Source: Pseudomonas kribbensis (GTDB taxonomy: Bacteria; Pseudomonadota; Gammaproteobacteria; Pseudomonadales; Pseudomonadaceae). From it: a stretch of 64,000 bases of DNA. The notes beneath the pieces were generated by a model, which was not told where the DNA came from, ran no database searches, and worked only from the letters and a program-made list of their open reading frames with translations. The stretch lies in assembly GCF_003352185.1 (NCBI RefSeq), contig NZ_CP029608.1, positions 2,542,001 through 2,606,000 of the forward strand. The letters are read 5' to 3'. Position 1 is the first letter of the stretch; each line of letters opens with the position of its first letter. This document shows, one piece after another, positions 1-10,537 of the stretch. The position numbers and the translations under genes were made by a program.

Positions 1-604
1 CGAAACCACGACTTACGCCACGACGTTTGAAGTGCGCGAAGTGGCGGACGATGCCGACAGCGTGCCGATTGGCGGCCCGATCTCCAACACCCAGGTCTAT
101 GTGCTCGACGCCCGTCAGCAACCGGTGCCGATGGGTGTAACCGGCGAGCTGTACATCGGCGGCCAGGGCGTGGCGCTGGGCTATTTGAATCGCCCGGACC
201 TGACCGCCGAGAAATTCCTGCAAGACCCGTTCGGCGATCAGCCGGGGGCGCTGCTGTACCGCACCGGCGACCTCGCGCGCTGGTTGGCACCGGGGCAACT
301 GGAATGCATCGGTCGCAACGACGATCAGGTGAAAATCCGTGGTTTCCGCATCGAACTGGGAGAAATCGAAAACCGCCTGCTGAACTGCGAAGGGGTCAAG
401 GAAGCCATCGTGCTGGCCCGTCGGGACGGCCAGGAACCGCTGCGCCTGGTGGCGTATTTCACCGCCGAAGAGGGCGTGGACAGCGCCAGCCTGCGCGAAC
501 AATTGCAGTCGCGCCTGCCGGAATACATGGTGCCCTCGGCCTGGGTGCAACTCGATGCGTTGCCGCTGAACAACAACGGCAAGGTCGACCGCAAAGCCTT
601 GCCA
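1..604 (+). repeat. Adenylation-domain C-terminal repeat, copy 1 (continues left of window)
   Basis: Nearly identical to 22581-23184 (offset 22580). Similarity is highest over the first ~480 bases, becomes patchy to the NGKVDRKALP motif, and stops there. The left limit lies outside the window. Confidence 0.85.
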
Positions 605-3600
605 ATGCCGGATCCGGGCGCCTGGCTCAGCCAGGCATACGAAGCCCCGCAAGGCCCGGTGGAAACCGCGCTGGCGCAGATCTGGGCCGATGTCCTGAAG
701 CTGGAAAAGGTCGGTCGCCACGACAACTTCTTCGAGCTGGGCGGGCACTCGTTGCTGGCGGTGAGCCTGATCGAGCGCCTGCGCCGGATCAATCTGAGCA
801 CCGACGTGCGTGTATTGTTCAGCCAGCCAACCCTGGCCGCGCTGGCGGCAGCGGTGGGTAGCGGTCGCGAAATCGAAGTGCCGGCCAACCGCATTCCTGC
901 TGATTGCACGCGCATCACCCCGGACCTGTTGAGCCTGACCGAACTGGACCAAGCCGGCATCGACCGGATCGTCGCCACGGTGCCGGGCGGCGCCGCCAAC
1001 GTACAGGACATCTATCCGCTGGCGCCGTTGCAGGAAGGCATCCTTTATCACCACTTGAGCGCGGAGCAGGGCGATCCGTACCTGCTGCAATCACGGCTGG
1101 CCTTCGACAGTGTCGAGCGTCTGCGCACCTTCACCGACACCTTGCAACAGGTCATCGCTCGCCACGACATCCTGCGCACCAGCGTTGTCCACGAAGGCAT
1201 GGCGACGCCTCATCAAGTGGTGTGGCGCCACGCCGAACTGGTGGTTCAGCACGTCGCCCTGGATTCAGCAAACGGCGACATCCTTGAACAATTGCACGAG
1301 CGCTTCGACGCCCGTCACTACCGCCTCGACATCAGCCAGGGGCCGCTGCTGCGCATGGTGTATGCCGAAGATCCGAAACAGCAGCGCGTGGTGGCGATCC
1401 TGCTGTCCCATCACCTGATCCTCGATCACACCGCGCTGGAAGTGATCATCGATGAAATGCGCGGTGTGATGTTCGGTGAGGTCGATAGCCTGTCGGCGCC
1501 GATTCCCTATCGCAACTACGTGGCACAGGCGCGCCTGGGGCTCAGCGAGCAGGAACATGAAGCGTTTTTCCGCGAGATGCTCGGCGACATCGACGAGCCG
1601 ACCCTGCCGCTCGGTCTGCGGGACGTGCAGGGCGACGGTCACGGCATCGAGGAAGCGCTGCAACCGGTGGCCACTGAACTCAATGTGCGTCTGCGTGAAC
1701 AGGCGCGGCAACTGGGCGTGAGTGCCGCCAGCCTGATGCACCTGGCCTGGGCGCAAGTGCTGGGCGTGCTGTCGAACCGCCGCGATGTGGTGTTCGGCAC
1801 CGTGATGATGGGGCGGATGCAGGGTGGCGATGGCGCCGACCGGGCGCTGGGGGTGTTCATCAACACCTTGCCGCTGCGCATCGATGTCGGTGCCGGCGCG
1901 CGGGACGGGGTCAAGGCGACTCACGCACGACTGACCGCATTGCTCGGGCATGAACATGCCTCACTGGCGCTGGCCCAGCGTTGCAGCGGTGTCGCCGCGT
2001 CGTCGCCGCTGTTCAGTGCCTTGTTCAACTACCGTCACAGTGCCCCCGCGCAGCCGTCGCAGAACGGCCAGGGTATCTGGGAGGGTGTGCAGAAGCTCGG
2101 TGGTGAAGAGCGCACCAACTACCCGCTGACTCTGAGCGTGGACGATCTGGGTGAAGGGTTTGCCTTGTCGGTTCTCGCCGTCAGCCAGATCGGTGCGCAA
2201 CGGATTTGCAGTTACATGCACACCGCGCTGGAGCAACTGGTGCAGGCGCTGGAACAGACGCCGCAAAAACCGTTGAACCGCTTGCCGATCCTTTCGACTG
2301 CGGAACTGGAACGTCTGGTCGAGGGCTTCAATCCCCCGGTCACGGCCTATCCCCGTGGCGCGACGATTCACGCACTGGTCGAGGCGCAGGCCCGGCACAA
2401 CCCGAATGCCCTCGCCGTGATTCAGGGCGCTCAACAGCTGACTTATGGTCAGCTCAATCAGCGCGCCAACCAACTGGCCCATCACTTGATCGGCCTCGGC
2501 GTACAACAGGACGACCGCGTCGCCATTTGCGTGCGTCGCGGCCCGCAGATGCTGGTGGGGTTGCTGGCGATTCTCAAGGCCGGCGCCGGTTATGTGCCGG
2601 TGGATCCGGCGCACCCGGCGGAGCGCATTGCCTACCTGTTGCAGGACAGCGATCCGGTGGCCGTGCTGGTCCAGGCCTCGACCCGGGATCTGCCGGGCAT
2701 GATGCCGGTGATTGATCTGGACAGCGACACCTGGCAGCACCTGCCCGACAGCAACCCGCAGCTGCCGTACCTGACCCCGGCAAATCTTGCGTACGTGATC
2801 TACACCTCGGGCTCCACCGGCCAGCCGAAAGGCGTGATGGTCGAACATGCGACCCTGGAAAACCTCGTGCACTGGCACGCCGAAGCCTTTGATCTGCACG
2901 CCGGCAGCCACACCGCCAGCGTGGCCGGTTTCGGTTTCGATGCGATGGCCTGGGAAGTCTGGCCGGCACTGTGCGTCGGCGCGACCCTGCACCTGCCGCC
3001 GGAATCGGTAAGCAATGAACACCTGGACGACTTGCTCGACTGGTGGCGGGCGCAGCCGTTGCAGGTGAGCTTCCTGCCGACGCCGGTGGCCGAATACGCC
3101 TTCAGTCGCGAGTTGCAACACCCGACCCTGCGCACCTTGTTGATTGGTGGCGACAAACTGCGTCAGTTCAACCGTGCGCAGCACTTTGCGGTGATCAACA
3201 ACTATGGCCCGACCGAAGCCACGGTGGTCGCGACCTCCGGGCCGGTCGAAGTCGGTCAGCCGCTGCACATCGGCCGGCCGATGGCCAACGCCCGCATCTA
3301 TCTGCTGGATGACCAGCAACGTCCGGTGCCGGTGGGTGTGGCGGGAGAGTTGTACGTCGCTGGCGCGGGTGTGGCGCGGGGTTACCTGAATCGTCCGGAA
3401 ATGACCGCCGAACGCTTCCTCGCCGACCCGTTCAGCGACCAGCCGCAGGCGCGGATGTACCGCACCGGCGACCTCGCACGCTGGCTCGCGGACGGCAATA
3501 TCGAATACCTGGGCCGCAACGACGATCAGGTGAAACTGCGCGGCGTGCGGGTCGAACTGGGGGAAATCGAAGCCGCGCTGGCCAGCCATCCGACGGTACA

Positions 3601-6600
3601 GGACGCCGTGGCGCTGGTGCGCGACGGGCAGTTGCTGGTGTGGTTCACCGAACGGGCACCGGCCACTATCGAAACCCTGCGCAATCATCTGCAAGGGCTT
3701 CTGCCGCAAGCCTTGATCCCGGCGGCGTATGTGCGACTCGACACGTTGCCGCTGACCGCCAACGGCAAACTCGACCGCAAGGCCTTGCCGGAACCGGATC
3801 AGAACGCCTGGCTCAGCCGCGAATACGAAGCCCCGCAGGGCCCGGTGGAAACCGCACTGGCGCAGATCTGGGCCGATGTCCTGAAGCTGGAAAAGGTCGG
3901 TCGTCACGACAACTTCTTCGAACTGGGCGGTCATTCGCTGCTGGCCGTGAGCCTGATCGAACGTCTGCGCCAGATCGGCCTGAACACCGACGTGCGCGTG
4001 CTGTTCAGCCAGCCAACGCTGGCTGCACTGGCCGCTGCGGTAGGCCGCGGTCGTGAGATCGAAGTGCCGGCCAACCGCATTCCTGCTGATTGCACCCATA
4101 TCACCCCGGACCTGCTGAGCCTGGCCGAACTGGATCAGCCGAGCATCGACCGCATCGTTGCCACGGTGCCCGGCGGCGCCGTGAACGTGCAGGACATTTA
4201 TCCGCTGGCGCCGTTGCAGGAAGGCATCCTTTATCACCACTTGAGCGCCGAACTGGGCGACCCGTACCTGCTGCAGTCGCGGCTGGCCTTCGACAGCGTC
4301 GAACGTGTGGAAGCATTCGCGGCGGCGCTGCGTCAGGTCATTGCCCGCCACGACATCCTGCGCACGGCGGTGATCTGGCAGGAACTGGCCGCGCCGGTGC
4401 AGGTGGTGTGGCGTCACGCCGGACTGGCGGTGCAGGAAATCGTGCTCGACCCTGCACAGGGCGACATCCTCGAGCAGTTGCACGGGCGTTTCGATGCCCG
4501 TCACTACCGCCTCGACATCAGTCAGGCACCGTTGCTGCGACTGGTGTATGCCCGTGACCCGGCCCACGATCGGGTGGTCGCGATGTTGCTGTTCCACCAT
4601 GTCGTGATGGATCACACCGCGCTGGACGTGGTGCAGCACGAAATGCTCGCCTGCCTGCAAGGGCGCGAAGCCGCGCTGGGCGCGGCGGTGCCTTACCGCA
4701 ACTACGTGGCGCAGGCGCGGCTGGGTGTCAGCGAGCAGGAGCACGAAACGTTCTTCCGCGACATGCTCGGCGACATCGACGAGCCGACCTTGCCGTTCGG
4801 CTTGCAGGATGTGCAAGGCGACGGTCGCGACATCGAGGAAACGCAACAGGCCCTGACGGCTGCAACCGGTCAGCGTCTGCGCAGTCTGGCCCGGCAACTG
4901 GGCATCAGTGTGGCCAGCCTGTTCCACCTTGCGTGGGCGCAGGTGCTGGCGGCGACATCCGGGCAGGATCGTGTGGTATTCGGCACGGTGCTGATGGGCC
5001 GGATGCAGGGCGGCGAGGGGGCCGACCGGGCGTTGGGGATGTTCATCAACACCTTGCCGCTGCGGGTCGATCTGGGGACAACTTCGGTACGCGAAGGGGC
5101 TCGGGCGACGCATGCACGCCTGAGCGGATTGCTCGGTCATGAGCACGCTTCGCTGGCGCTGGCCCAGCGTTGCAGCGGCGTGGCCGCGCCGTCGCCGCTG
5201 TTCAGTTCAATGCTCAACTACCGGCACAGCGCCGACGAGGCGCAGCAGCAAAACCTGCGTCAGGCCTGGCAAGGCATCGAGACCCTGAGCAGTGAAGAAC
5301 GCACCAACTATCCGCTGAGCCTGGGCGTCGATGATTTGGGCAACGGTTTTGTGCTCACTGCCATGACCCCGGCGAACATCGGTTCGCAGCGCATCTGCGA
5401 CTACATGCAGACCGCGCTGGAGAAGCTGGCGGATGCCCTGGAACAGGCACCGGATCAGCCGCTGAACCGCTTGCCGATCCTCGACGGTGCAGAGCGTCAG
5501 CAGGTGCTGTACGACCTTAACGACACCGGCACCGCAGACAATCTGGAGCAAACCGTTCACGGGTTGTTCGAAGCGCAAGTCCAACGTACGCCGCAAGCCG
5601 TTGCGTTGCAGGCCGGTGAACGGCAACTGACCTACGCCGAACTCAACGCTCAGGCCAACCGTCTGGCCCATCACCTGCGCGAACTGGGTGTGGGGCCGGA
5701 TTCTCGGGTGGCGATCTGCGTCGAGCGTGGGCTGGAACTGATGGTCGGCCTGCTCGGCATCCTCAAGGCGGGCGGAGCCTATGTGCCGCTGGACCCGGCG
5801 TACCCGGCGGAGCGTCTGGATTACATGCTCAAGGACAGCGCTCCGGTGGCGGTGCTGGTACATGGGGCGACTCGGGCATTGCTCGACGAAAGCACCGCGC
5901 TGGTGATCGATCTGGATCAGGACCACTGGACATTCAACCCGCAGGACAATCCGCAAGTACCGGGCCTCAACGCTTCGAACCTGGCCTACGTGATCTACAC
6001 CTCCGGTTCGACCGGGGCGCCGAAAGGCGTGATGGTCGAGCATCGCGGCGTCGGCAATCTGCTGCACTGGAGTTCGCAGCTGTGTCCTGTCGCGACGGAC
6101 GGCGCGCTGTTGCAGAAAACCCCGTTCAGTTTCGATGCCTCGGTCTGGGAGCTGTTCTGGCCGCTGAGCGCCGGGCTGCGGCTGGTGCTGGCGCGTCCTG
6201 ACGGGCACCGCGAGCCGGCGTATCTGGCGCAGGTGATTCGTGAGCAGCGGATCAGCGTGATCCAGTTTGTGCCGGTGTTGCTGCAACAGTTCCTTGAGCA
6301 GGACGACGTCAGCCAGTGCAGCAGTCTTACCGATGTGTACTGTGGCGGCGGCGACCTGACACCGGCGCTTGCTCGCCTTGTGCGCGAGCGCCTGCCGCAG
6401 GTGCGCTTGCACAACGTTTACGGCCCGACCGAAGCCACGGTCGACAGCACGGTGTGGACGCTGGAACCGTCGATGCCGGTGCCGGACAACGCCTTGCCGA
6501 TCGGGCGGCCGATCAACAATACCCGTTTGTATGTACTGGATGCCGCCGAGCGGCCGTTGCCGATGGGCGTCATCGGTCAGTTGTTCATTGGTGGTGCCGG

Positions 6601-9600
6601 GGTCGCGCGGGGCTATCTGGGCCTGCCGCAGTTGATGGCTGAACGGTTTATCCCGAGCCCGTTCGTGGCCGGCGACCGGTTGTATGCCACGGGCGACCTG
6701 GTGCGCTACCGTGCCGATGGCCAGCTCGAATTCATCGGGCGCAACGACTTCCAGGTCAAGCTGCGTGGCCTGCGCCTTGAACCGGGTGAAATCGAAGCGC
6801 AACTGCTCAGCCATCCAGCGCTGCGTGAAGCCGTGGTGCTGGTGCGTGAAGAGCGTCTGGTGGCGTACTTCACCTGGCACGCCGAGGCCGGGCAACCGGG
6901 GATCGAGGCGTTGCGCGAACACTTGCTTGCACGCCTGCCGGACTACATGGTGCCGTCGGCATTCGTCGCGCTCGACAGCCTGCCACTGAGCCCCAACGGC
7001 AAGGTGGAGCGCAAGGCGCTGCCGGCTCCCGGTGCCGAGTCGGTGCTGGTGCGCGAGTACGAGGCTCCGCTCGGCGAGACCGAAATCGCCCTGGCCCGAC
7101 TGTGGGGCGAGGTGCTGAACGTCGAGCGGGTCGGGCGCCATGATCACTTCTTCGAACTGGGCGGGCACTCGCTGCTGGCGGTGAGCCTGATCGAACGCAT
7201 GCGCCAGATCGGCCTGAGCACCGATGTGCGCGTGCTGTTCAGTCAACCGACCCTGGCCGCGCTGGCTGCGGCCGTAGGCAGCGGTCGTGAAATCGAAGTG
7301 CCGGCCAATCGCATCGCCGCCGATTGCACCCGCATCACTCCGCAGATGCTGACGCTGGTTTCGCTGGATCAGGCCGCCATCGACCGCGTGGTGTCCAGCG
7401 TGCCGGGCGGCGCGGCCAATGTGCAGGACATCTATCCGCTGGCGCCGTTGCAGGAAGGCATTCTTTACCATCACTTGAGTGCGGGCGAAGGCGATCCGTA
7501 CCTGCTGCAATCGCGTATCGCGTTCGACAGTCTTGAGCGTGTGCAGCGTTTCAGCGCGGCATTGCAACAGGTCATCGACCGCCATGACGTGCTGCGCACG
7601 GGTGTGGTGTGGGAAGGCTTGAGCGTGCCGGTGCAAGTTGTGTGGAGAAAGGCTGACTTGGTGGTGCAGGAGGTCATGCTTGATCCTTCGGCCGGCGACA
7701 TTCTTGAACAACTGCACGCCCGCTTCGATGCCCGGCATTACCGCCTCGACATCACTCAGGCACCGTTGCTGCGTCTGGTGTATGCCCGGGATGCGGCCCG
7801 TGGCCGGGTGGTGGCGATGCTGCTGTTCCATCACATTGTGCTCGACCACACCGCGCTGGAAGTGGTGCGCCACGAAATGCAGGCGTACCTGCGCGGGGCC
7901 GATGAGCCGTTGCCGGCGGCGGTGCCGTATCGCAATTACGTGGCACAGGCGCGTCTGGGTGTCTCCGAACAGGAGCACGAAGCGTTTTTCCGCGACATGC
8001 TCGACGATATCGACGAGCCGACCCTGCCGTTCAGTCTGCGCGATGTGCGCGGCGACGGACGCGGCATCGAGGAAGTGCAGCAGGTCCTCGACAGCGGCCT
8101 GAACCTGCGCCTGCGCAGTCAGGCGCGGCAGATGGGCATCAGCGTGGCCAGCCTGTTCCACCTCGCCTGGGCCCAGGTATTGGCGGCGACCTCCGGGCAG
8201 GACAACGTGGTGTTCGGCACCGTGCTGATGGGCCGGATGCAAGGCGGCCAGGGCGCCGACCGCGCACTGGGCATGTTCATCAATACCTTGCCGTTGCGGG
8301 TCGATCTGGGTGATACCCCGGTGCGCGAGGCGGTCAAGGCGACGCATCAGCGTCTCACTGCGTTGCTGGGCCACGAACACGCTTCGCTGGCACTGGCCCA
8401 GCGTTGCAGCGGGATCGCGGCGCCGTCGCCGTTGTTCAGCGCGATGCTCAACTATCGGCACAGCCACGGTGCAGAGCATGCGGACAGCGTGGTTCAGGCC
8501 TGGCAGGGCATCGAGACCCTGAGCAGCGAAGAGCGCACCAACTACCCGATGAGCCTGAACGTCGATGACCTGGGCAACGGCTTCTCGCTGATCGCCATGG
8601 TGCCGGCGGACATCGGCGCGCAGCGGATTTGCGGCTACATGCAGACGGCGTTGTTGGCGTTGGTGGAGGCGCTGGAGCAGGCACCGACGCAGGCGATGAA
8701 TCGTTTGCCGGTTCTTGAGGGGGCGGAGCGGCAGCGGCTGCTGTTCGACTTCAACGCGACCGATGTCGGTTATGACCTTCAGCAGAGCATCCACGGCTTG
8801 TTCGAGGCACAGGTCTTGCGGTCACCGCAGGCTGTGGCGGTGCTTTCCGGCGAGCAGCAACTGAGTTATGCCGAGCTGAATGCTCGGGCCAATCGCTTGG
8901 CCCATCACTTGCGCGCGCTGGGCGTTGGCCCCGATGCGCGGGTAGCGATCTGCGTCGAGCGTGGGCTGGAGATGGTGGTCGGGCTGCTGGCGATTCTGAA
9001 GGCCGGCGGCGGTTATGTGCCGCTGGATCCGGCGTATCCGCTGGAACGGCTGGCCTACATGCTGGAGGACAGTGTGCCGTCGGCGGTGTTGGTGCAAGGT
9101 TCGACTCGCGGGTTGTTGGGTGAGGTCGCGGTGCCAGTGGTCGATCTGGATCACGACACCTGGCAATCGTTGTCGGCCGATAACCCGTCGGTCGATGGAC
9201 TGACCCCGCAACACACGGCGTATGTGATCTACACCTCGGGCTCCACCGGGCAGCCGAAAGGCGTGATCAACGAGCATTCAGGTGTGGTTAACCGCTTGCT
9301 GTGGATGCAGGACGCTTATCGTCTGACGGCTGAAGATTCAGTGCTGCAGAAAACCCCGTTCAGCTTCGACGTGTCGGTGTGGGAATTCTTCTGGCCTCTG
9401 ATGACCGGCGCCCGGTTGGTGATGGCCCGTCCCGGCGGTCACAAGGATCCGCTGTACCTGAGCGAAGTGATCGAACGCGAACGCATCACCACGCTGCACT
9501 TCGTGCCGTCGATGCTCGACGTGTTCCTCGCCCATGGCGAAACAGCACGTTGTCATGGCTTGCGTCAGGTGATGTGCAGCGGCGAAGCGCTGCCGGGCAG

Positions 9601-10537
9601 TCTGGTGCGGCGCTTCAAGCAGCAATTGCCGAACAGTGGTTTGCACAACCTCTACGGCCCGACCGAAGCGGCGGTGGACGTTACGGCCTGGGATTGCTCT
9701 GGTCCGCTGGAGCAAACCCCGGACAACACGCCAATCGGCAAACCGATCGCCAACACCCGCATGTACATCCTCGATGCCCAGCAACAACCGGTGCCGCAAG
9801 GCGTGGTCGGCGAGCTGTACATCGGTGGTGTGCAAGTGGCGCGCGGTTATCTGAACCGTCCTGAATTGAGCGCCGAGCGGTTCCTCAACGACCCGTTCCA
9901 GCCCAACGGCCGCCTGTACCGCACCGGTGACATCGCTCGCTATCTGGCCGACGGCAACATCGAATACCTCGGCCGCAACGACGATCAGGTCAAAATCCGT
10001 GGCCTGCGCATCGAACTGGGTGAAATCCAGTCCCGCCTGACCGACATCGGCGGCGTGCAGGAAGCGGCGGTGCTGGCTCGCGAAGACGTGCCGGGGGACA
10101 AACGCCTGGTCGCTTATTACACCGGCGCCCGGCTGGAAATTGATGTGCTGCGCGGTCACCTGCTGGAGCACCTGCCGGATTACATGGTGCCGGCGGTGTT
10201 CGTGCACCTCGATGCATTGCCGCTGAGCCCCAACGGCAAGCTCGACCGCAAGGCCTTGCCGGTGCCGGATCAGGCCTCGGTCATCACTCGCGAGTACGAA
10301 GCGCCGGTCGGCGAGGTGGAAATCCTGCTGGCCGGACTCTGGGCCGAACTGCTCAACGTGGAACGGGTAGGGCGCCACGACAACTTTTTTGAACTGGGCG
10401 GGCACTCATTGCTGGCGGTCAGTCTGATCGGCCGGTTACGTCAGGAAGGCATGGAAGCCGAGGTCAGGTCGTTGTTCGAACAACCGACCCTGGCCGGATA
10501 CGCCGCAATTACGGAAAGAATGGAGATCGTCCTGTGA
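2..10537 (+). CDS. Non-ribosomal peptide synthetase, 5'-truncated by window edge; modules X-Leu-Gln-Ser
   Basis: Multimodular synthetase that builds the middle of a lipopeptide; its 5' end lies outside the window. Seen domains: tail of an adenylation (A) domain (2-605) and thiolation (T) domain with FELGGHS (Ser codon 749-751); then three C-A-T modules with A domains at about 2340-3790, 5535-7030 and 8780-10265. Every C domain carries HHL-xxxx-GD (first at about 1048), the mark of dual condensation/epimerisation domains, plus HHxxxDH in place of HHxxxDG, as I recall for Pseudomonas dual domains. My alignment to GrsA gives codes DAWFLGNVVK (Leu), DAWQYGVVDK (Gln-like) and DVWHMSLVDK (Ser). The partial A domain shows only its last code residues (TY), as in the final Ile-like domain of the next gene. 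The stop overlaps the next GTG start by 4 bp (GTGA). No thioesterase, so the chain passes on. Family assignment is certain; residue calls are inference. Confidence 0.97.
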   Translation, partial: ETTTYATTFEVREVADDADSVPIGGPISNTQVYVLDARQQPVPMGVTGELYIGGQGVALGYLNRPDLTAEKFLQDPFGDQPGALLYRTGDLARWLAPGQLECIGRNDDQVKIRGFRIELGEIENRLLNCEGVKEAIVLARRDGQEPLRLVAYFTAEEGVDSASLREQLQSRLPEYMVPSAWVQLDALPLNNNGKVDRKALPMPDPGAWLSQAYEAPQGPVETALAQIWADVLKLEKVGRHDNFFELGGHSLLAVSLIERLRRINLSTDVRVLFSQPTLAALAAAVGSGREIEVPANRIPADCTRITPDLLSLTELDQAGIDRIVATVPGGAANVQDIYPLAPLQEGILYHHLSAEQGDPYLLQSRLAFDSVERLRTFTDTLQQVIARHDILRTSVVHEGMATPHQVVWRHAELVVQHVALDSANGDILEQLHERFDARHYRLDISQGPLLRMVYAEDPKQQRVVAILLSHHLILDHTALEVIIDEMRGVMFGEVDSLSAPIPYRNYVAQARLGLSEQEHEAFFREMLGDIDEPTLPLGLRDVQGDGHGIEEALQPVATELNVRLREQARQLGVSAASLMHLAWAQVLGVLSNRRDVVFGTVMMGRMQGGDGADRALGVFINTLPLRIDVGAGARDGVKATHARLTALLGHEHASLALAQRCSGVAASSPLFSALFNYRHSAPAQPSQNGQGIWEGVQKLGGEERTNYPLTLSVDDLGEGFALSVLAVSQIGAQRICSYMHTALEQLVQALEQTPQKPLNRLPILSTAELERLVEGFNPPVTAYPRGATIHALVEAQARHNPNALAVIQGAQQLTYGQLNQRANQLAHHLIGLGVQQDDRVAICVRRGPQMLVGLLAILKAGAGYVPVDPAHPAERIAYLLQDSDPVAVLVQASTRDLPGMMPVIDLDSDTWQHLPDSNPQLPYLTPANLAYVIYTSGSTGQPKGVMVEHATLENLVHWHAEAFDLHAGSHTASVAGFGFDAMAWEVWPALCVGATLHLPPESVSNEHLDDLLDWWRAQPLQVSFLPTPVAEYAFSRELQHPTLRTLLIGGDKLRQFNRAQHFAVINNYGPTEATVVATSGPVEVGQPLHIGRPMANARIYLLDDQQRPVPVGVAGELYVAGAGVARGYLNRPEMTAERFLADPFSDQPQARMYRTGDLARWLADGNIEYLGRNDDQVKLRGVRVELGEIEAALASHPTVQDAVALVRDGQLLVWFTERAPATIETLRNHLQGLLPQALIPAAYVRLDTLPLTANGKLDRKALPEPDQNAWLSREYEAPQGPVETALAQIWADVLKLEKVGRHDNFFELGGHSLLAVSLIERLRQIGLNTDVRVLFSQPTLAALAAAVGRGREIEVPANRIPADCTHITPDLLSLAELDQPSIDRIVATVPGGAVNVQDIYPLAPLQEGILYHHLSAELGDPYLLQSRLAFDSVERVEAFAAALRQVIARHDILRTAVIWQELAAPVQVVWRHAGLAVQEIVLDPAQGDILEQLHGRFDARHYRLDISQAPLLRLVYARDPAHDRVVAMLLFHHVVMDHTALDVVQHEMLACLQGREAALGAAVPYRNYVAQARLGVSEQEHETFFRDMLGDIDEPTLPFGLQDVQGDGRDIEETQQALTAATGQRLRSLARQLGISVASLFHLAWAQVLAATSGQDRVVFGTVLMGRMQGGEGADRALGMFINTLPLRVDLGTTSVREGARATHARLSGLLGHEHASLALAQRCSGVAAPSPLFSSMLNYRHSADEAQQQNLRQAWQGIETLSSEERTNYPLSLGVDDLGNGFVLTAMTPANIGSQRICDYMQTALEKLADALEQAPDQPLNRLPILDGAERQQVLYDLNDTGTADNLEQTVHGLFEAQVQRTPQAVALQAGERQLTYAELNAQANRLAHHLRELGVGPDSRVAICVERGLELMVGLLGILKAGGAYVPLDPAYPAERLDYMLKDSAPVAVLVHGATRALLDESTALVIDLDQDHWTFNPQDNPQVPGLNASNLAYVIYTSGSTGAPKGVMVEHRGVGNLLHWSSQLCPVATDGALLQKTPFSFDASVWELFWPLSAGLRLVLARPDGHREPAYLAQVIREQRISVIQFVPVLLQQFLEQDDVSQCSSLTDVYCGGGDLTPALARLVRERLPQVRLHNVYGPTEATVDSTVWTLEPSMPVPDNALPIGRPINNTRLYVLDAAERPLPMGVIGQLFIGGAGVARGYLGLPQLMAERFIPSPFVAGDRLYATGDLVRYRADGQLEFIGRNDFQVKLRGLRLEPGEIEAQLLSHPALREAVVLVREERLVAYFTWHAEAGQPGIEALREHLLARLPDYMVPSAFVALDSLPLSPNGKVERKALPAPGAESVLVREYEAPLGETEIALARLWGEVLNVERVGRHDHFFELGGHSLLAVSLIERMRQIGLSTDVRVLFSQPTLAALAAAVGSGREIEVPANRIAADCTRITPQMLTLVSLDQAAIDRVVSSVPGGAANVQDIYPLAPLQEGILYHHLSAGEGDPYLLQSRIAFDSLERVQRFSAALQQVIDRHDVLRTGVVWEGLSVPVQVVWRKADLVVQEVMLDPSAGDILEQLHARFDARHYRLDITQAPLLRLVYARDAARGRVVAMLLFHHIVLDHTALEVVRHEMQAYLRGADEPLPAAVPYRNYVAQARLGVSEQEHEAFFRDMLDDIDEPTLPFSLRDVRGDGRGIEEVQQVLDSGLNLRLRSQARQMGISVASLFHLAWAQVLAATSGQDNVVFGTVLMGRMQGGQGADRALGMFINTLPLRVDLGDTPVREAVKATHQRLTALLGHEHASLALAQRCSGIAAPSPLFSAMLNYRHSHGAEHADSVVQAWQGIETLSSEERTNYPMSLNVDDLGNGFSLIAMVPADIGAQRICGYMQTALLALVEALEQAPTQAMNRLPVLEGAERQRLLFDFNATDVGYDLQQSIHGLFEAQVLRSPQAVAVLSGEQQLSYAELNARANRLAHHLRALGVGPDARVAICVERGLEMVVGLLAILKAGGGYVPLDPAYPLERLAYMLEDSVPSAVLVQGSTRGLLGEVAVPVVDLDHDTWQSLSADNPSVDGLTPQHTAYVIYTSGSTGQPKGVINEHSGVVNRLLWMQDAYRLTAEDSVLQKTPFSFDVSVWEFFWPLMTGARLVMARPGGHKDPLYLSEVIERERITTLHFVPSMLDVFLAHGETARCHGLRQVMCSGEALPGSLVRRFKQQLPNSGLHNLYGPTEAAVDVTAWDCSGPLEQTPDNTPIGKPIANTRMYILDAQQQPVPQGVVGELYIGGVQVARGYLNRPELSAERFLNDPFQPNGRLYRTGDIARYLADGNIEYLGRNDDQVKIRGLRIELGEIQSRLTDIGGVQEAAVLAREDVPGDKRLVAYYTGARLEIDVLRGHLLEHLPDYMVPAVFVHLDALPLSPNGKLDRKALPVPDQASVITREYEAPVGEVEILLAGLWAELLNVERVGRHDNFFELGGHSLLAVSLIGRLRQEGMEAEVRSLFEQPTLAGYAAITERMEIVL
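8826..10402 (+). repeat. Ser adenylation-domain repeat, copy 1
   Basis: About 1.58 kb that recurs almost without change at 18527-20103, at a constant offset of 9701 bp. It spans the whole Ser-activating A domain and the start of its T domain. I saw only scattered single-base differences and no indel. Similarity falls away sharply at the T-domain core: GGGCACTCATT here, GGACATTCGCT in the other copy. This indicates recent duplication or gene conversion between modules. Confidence 0.9.

Noticed and set aside
1399..1470. HHxxxDH in place of HHxxxDG in the dual C domains as a sign of dead domains
   Set aside because: All dual C/E domains here share it, and I remember it as normal for this Pseudomonas subgroup; His-His-Asp is intact.
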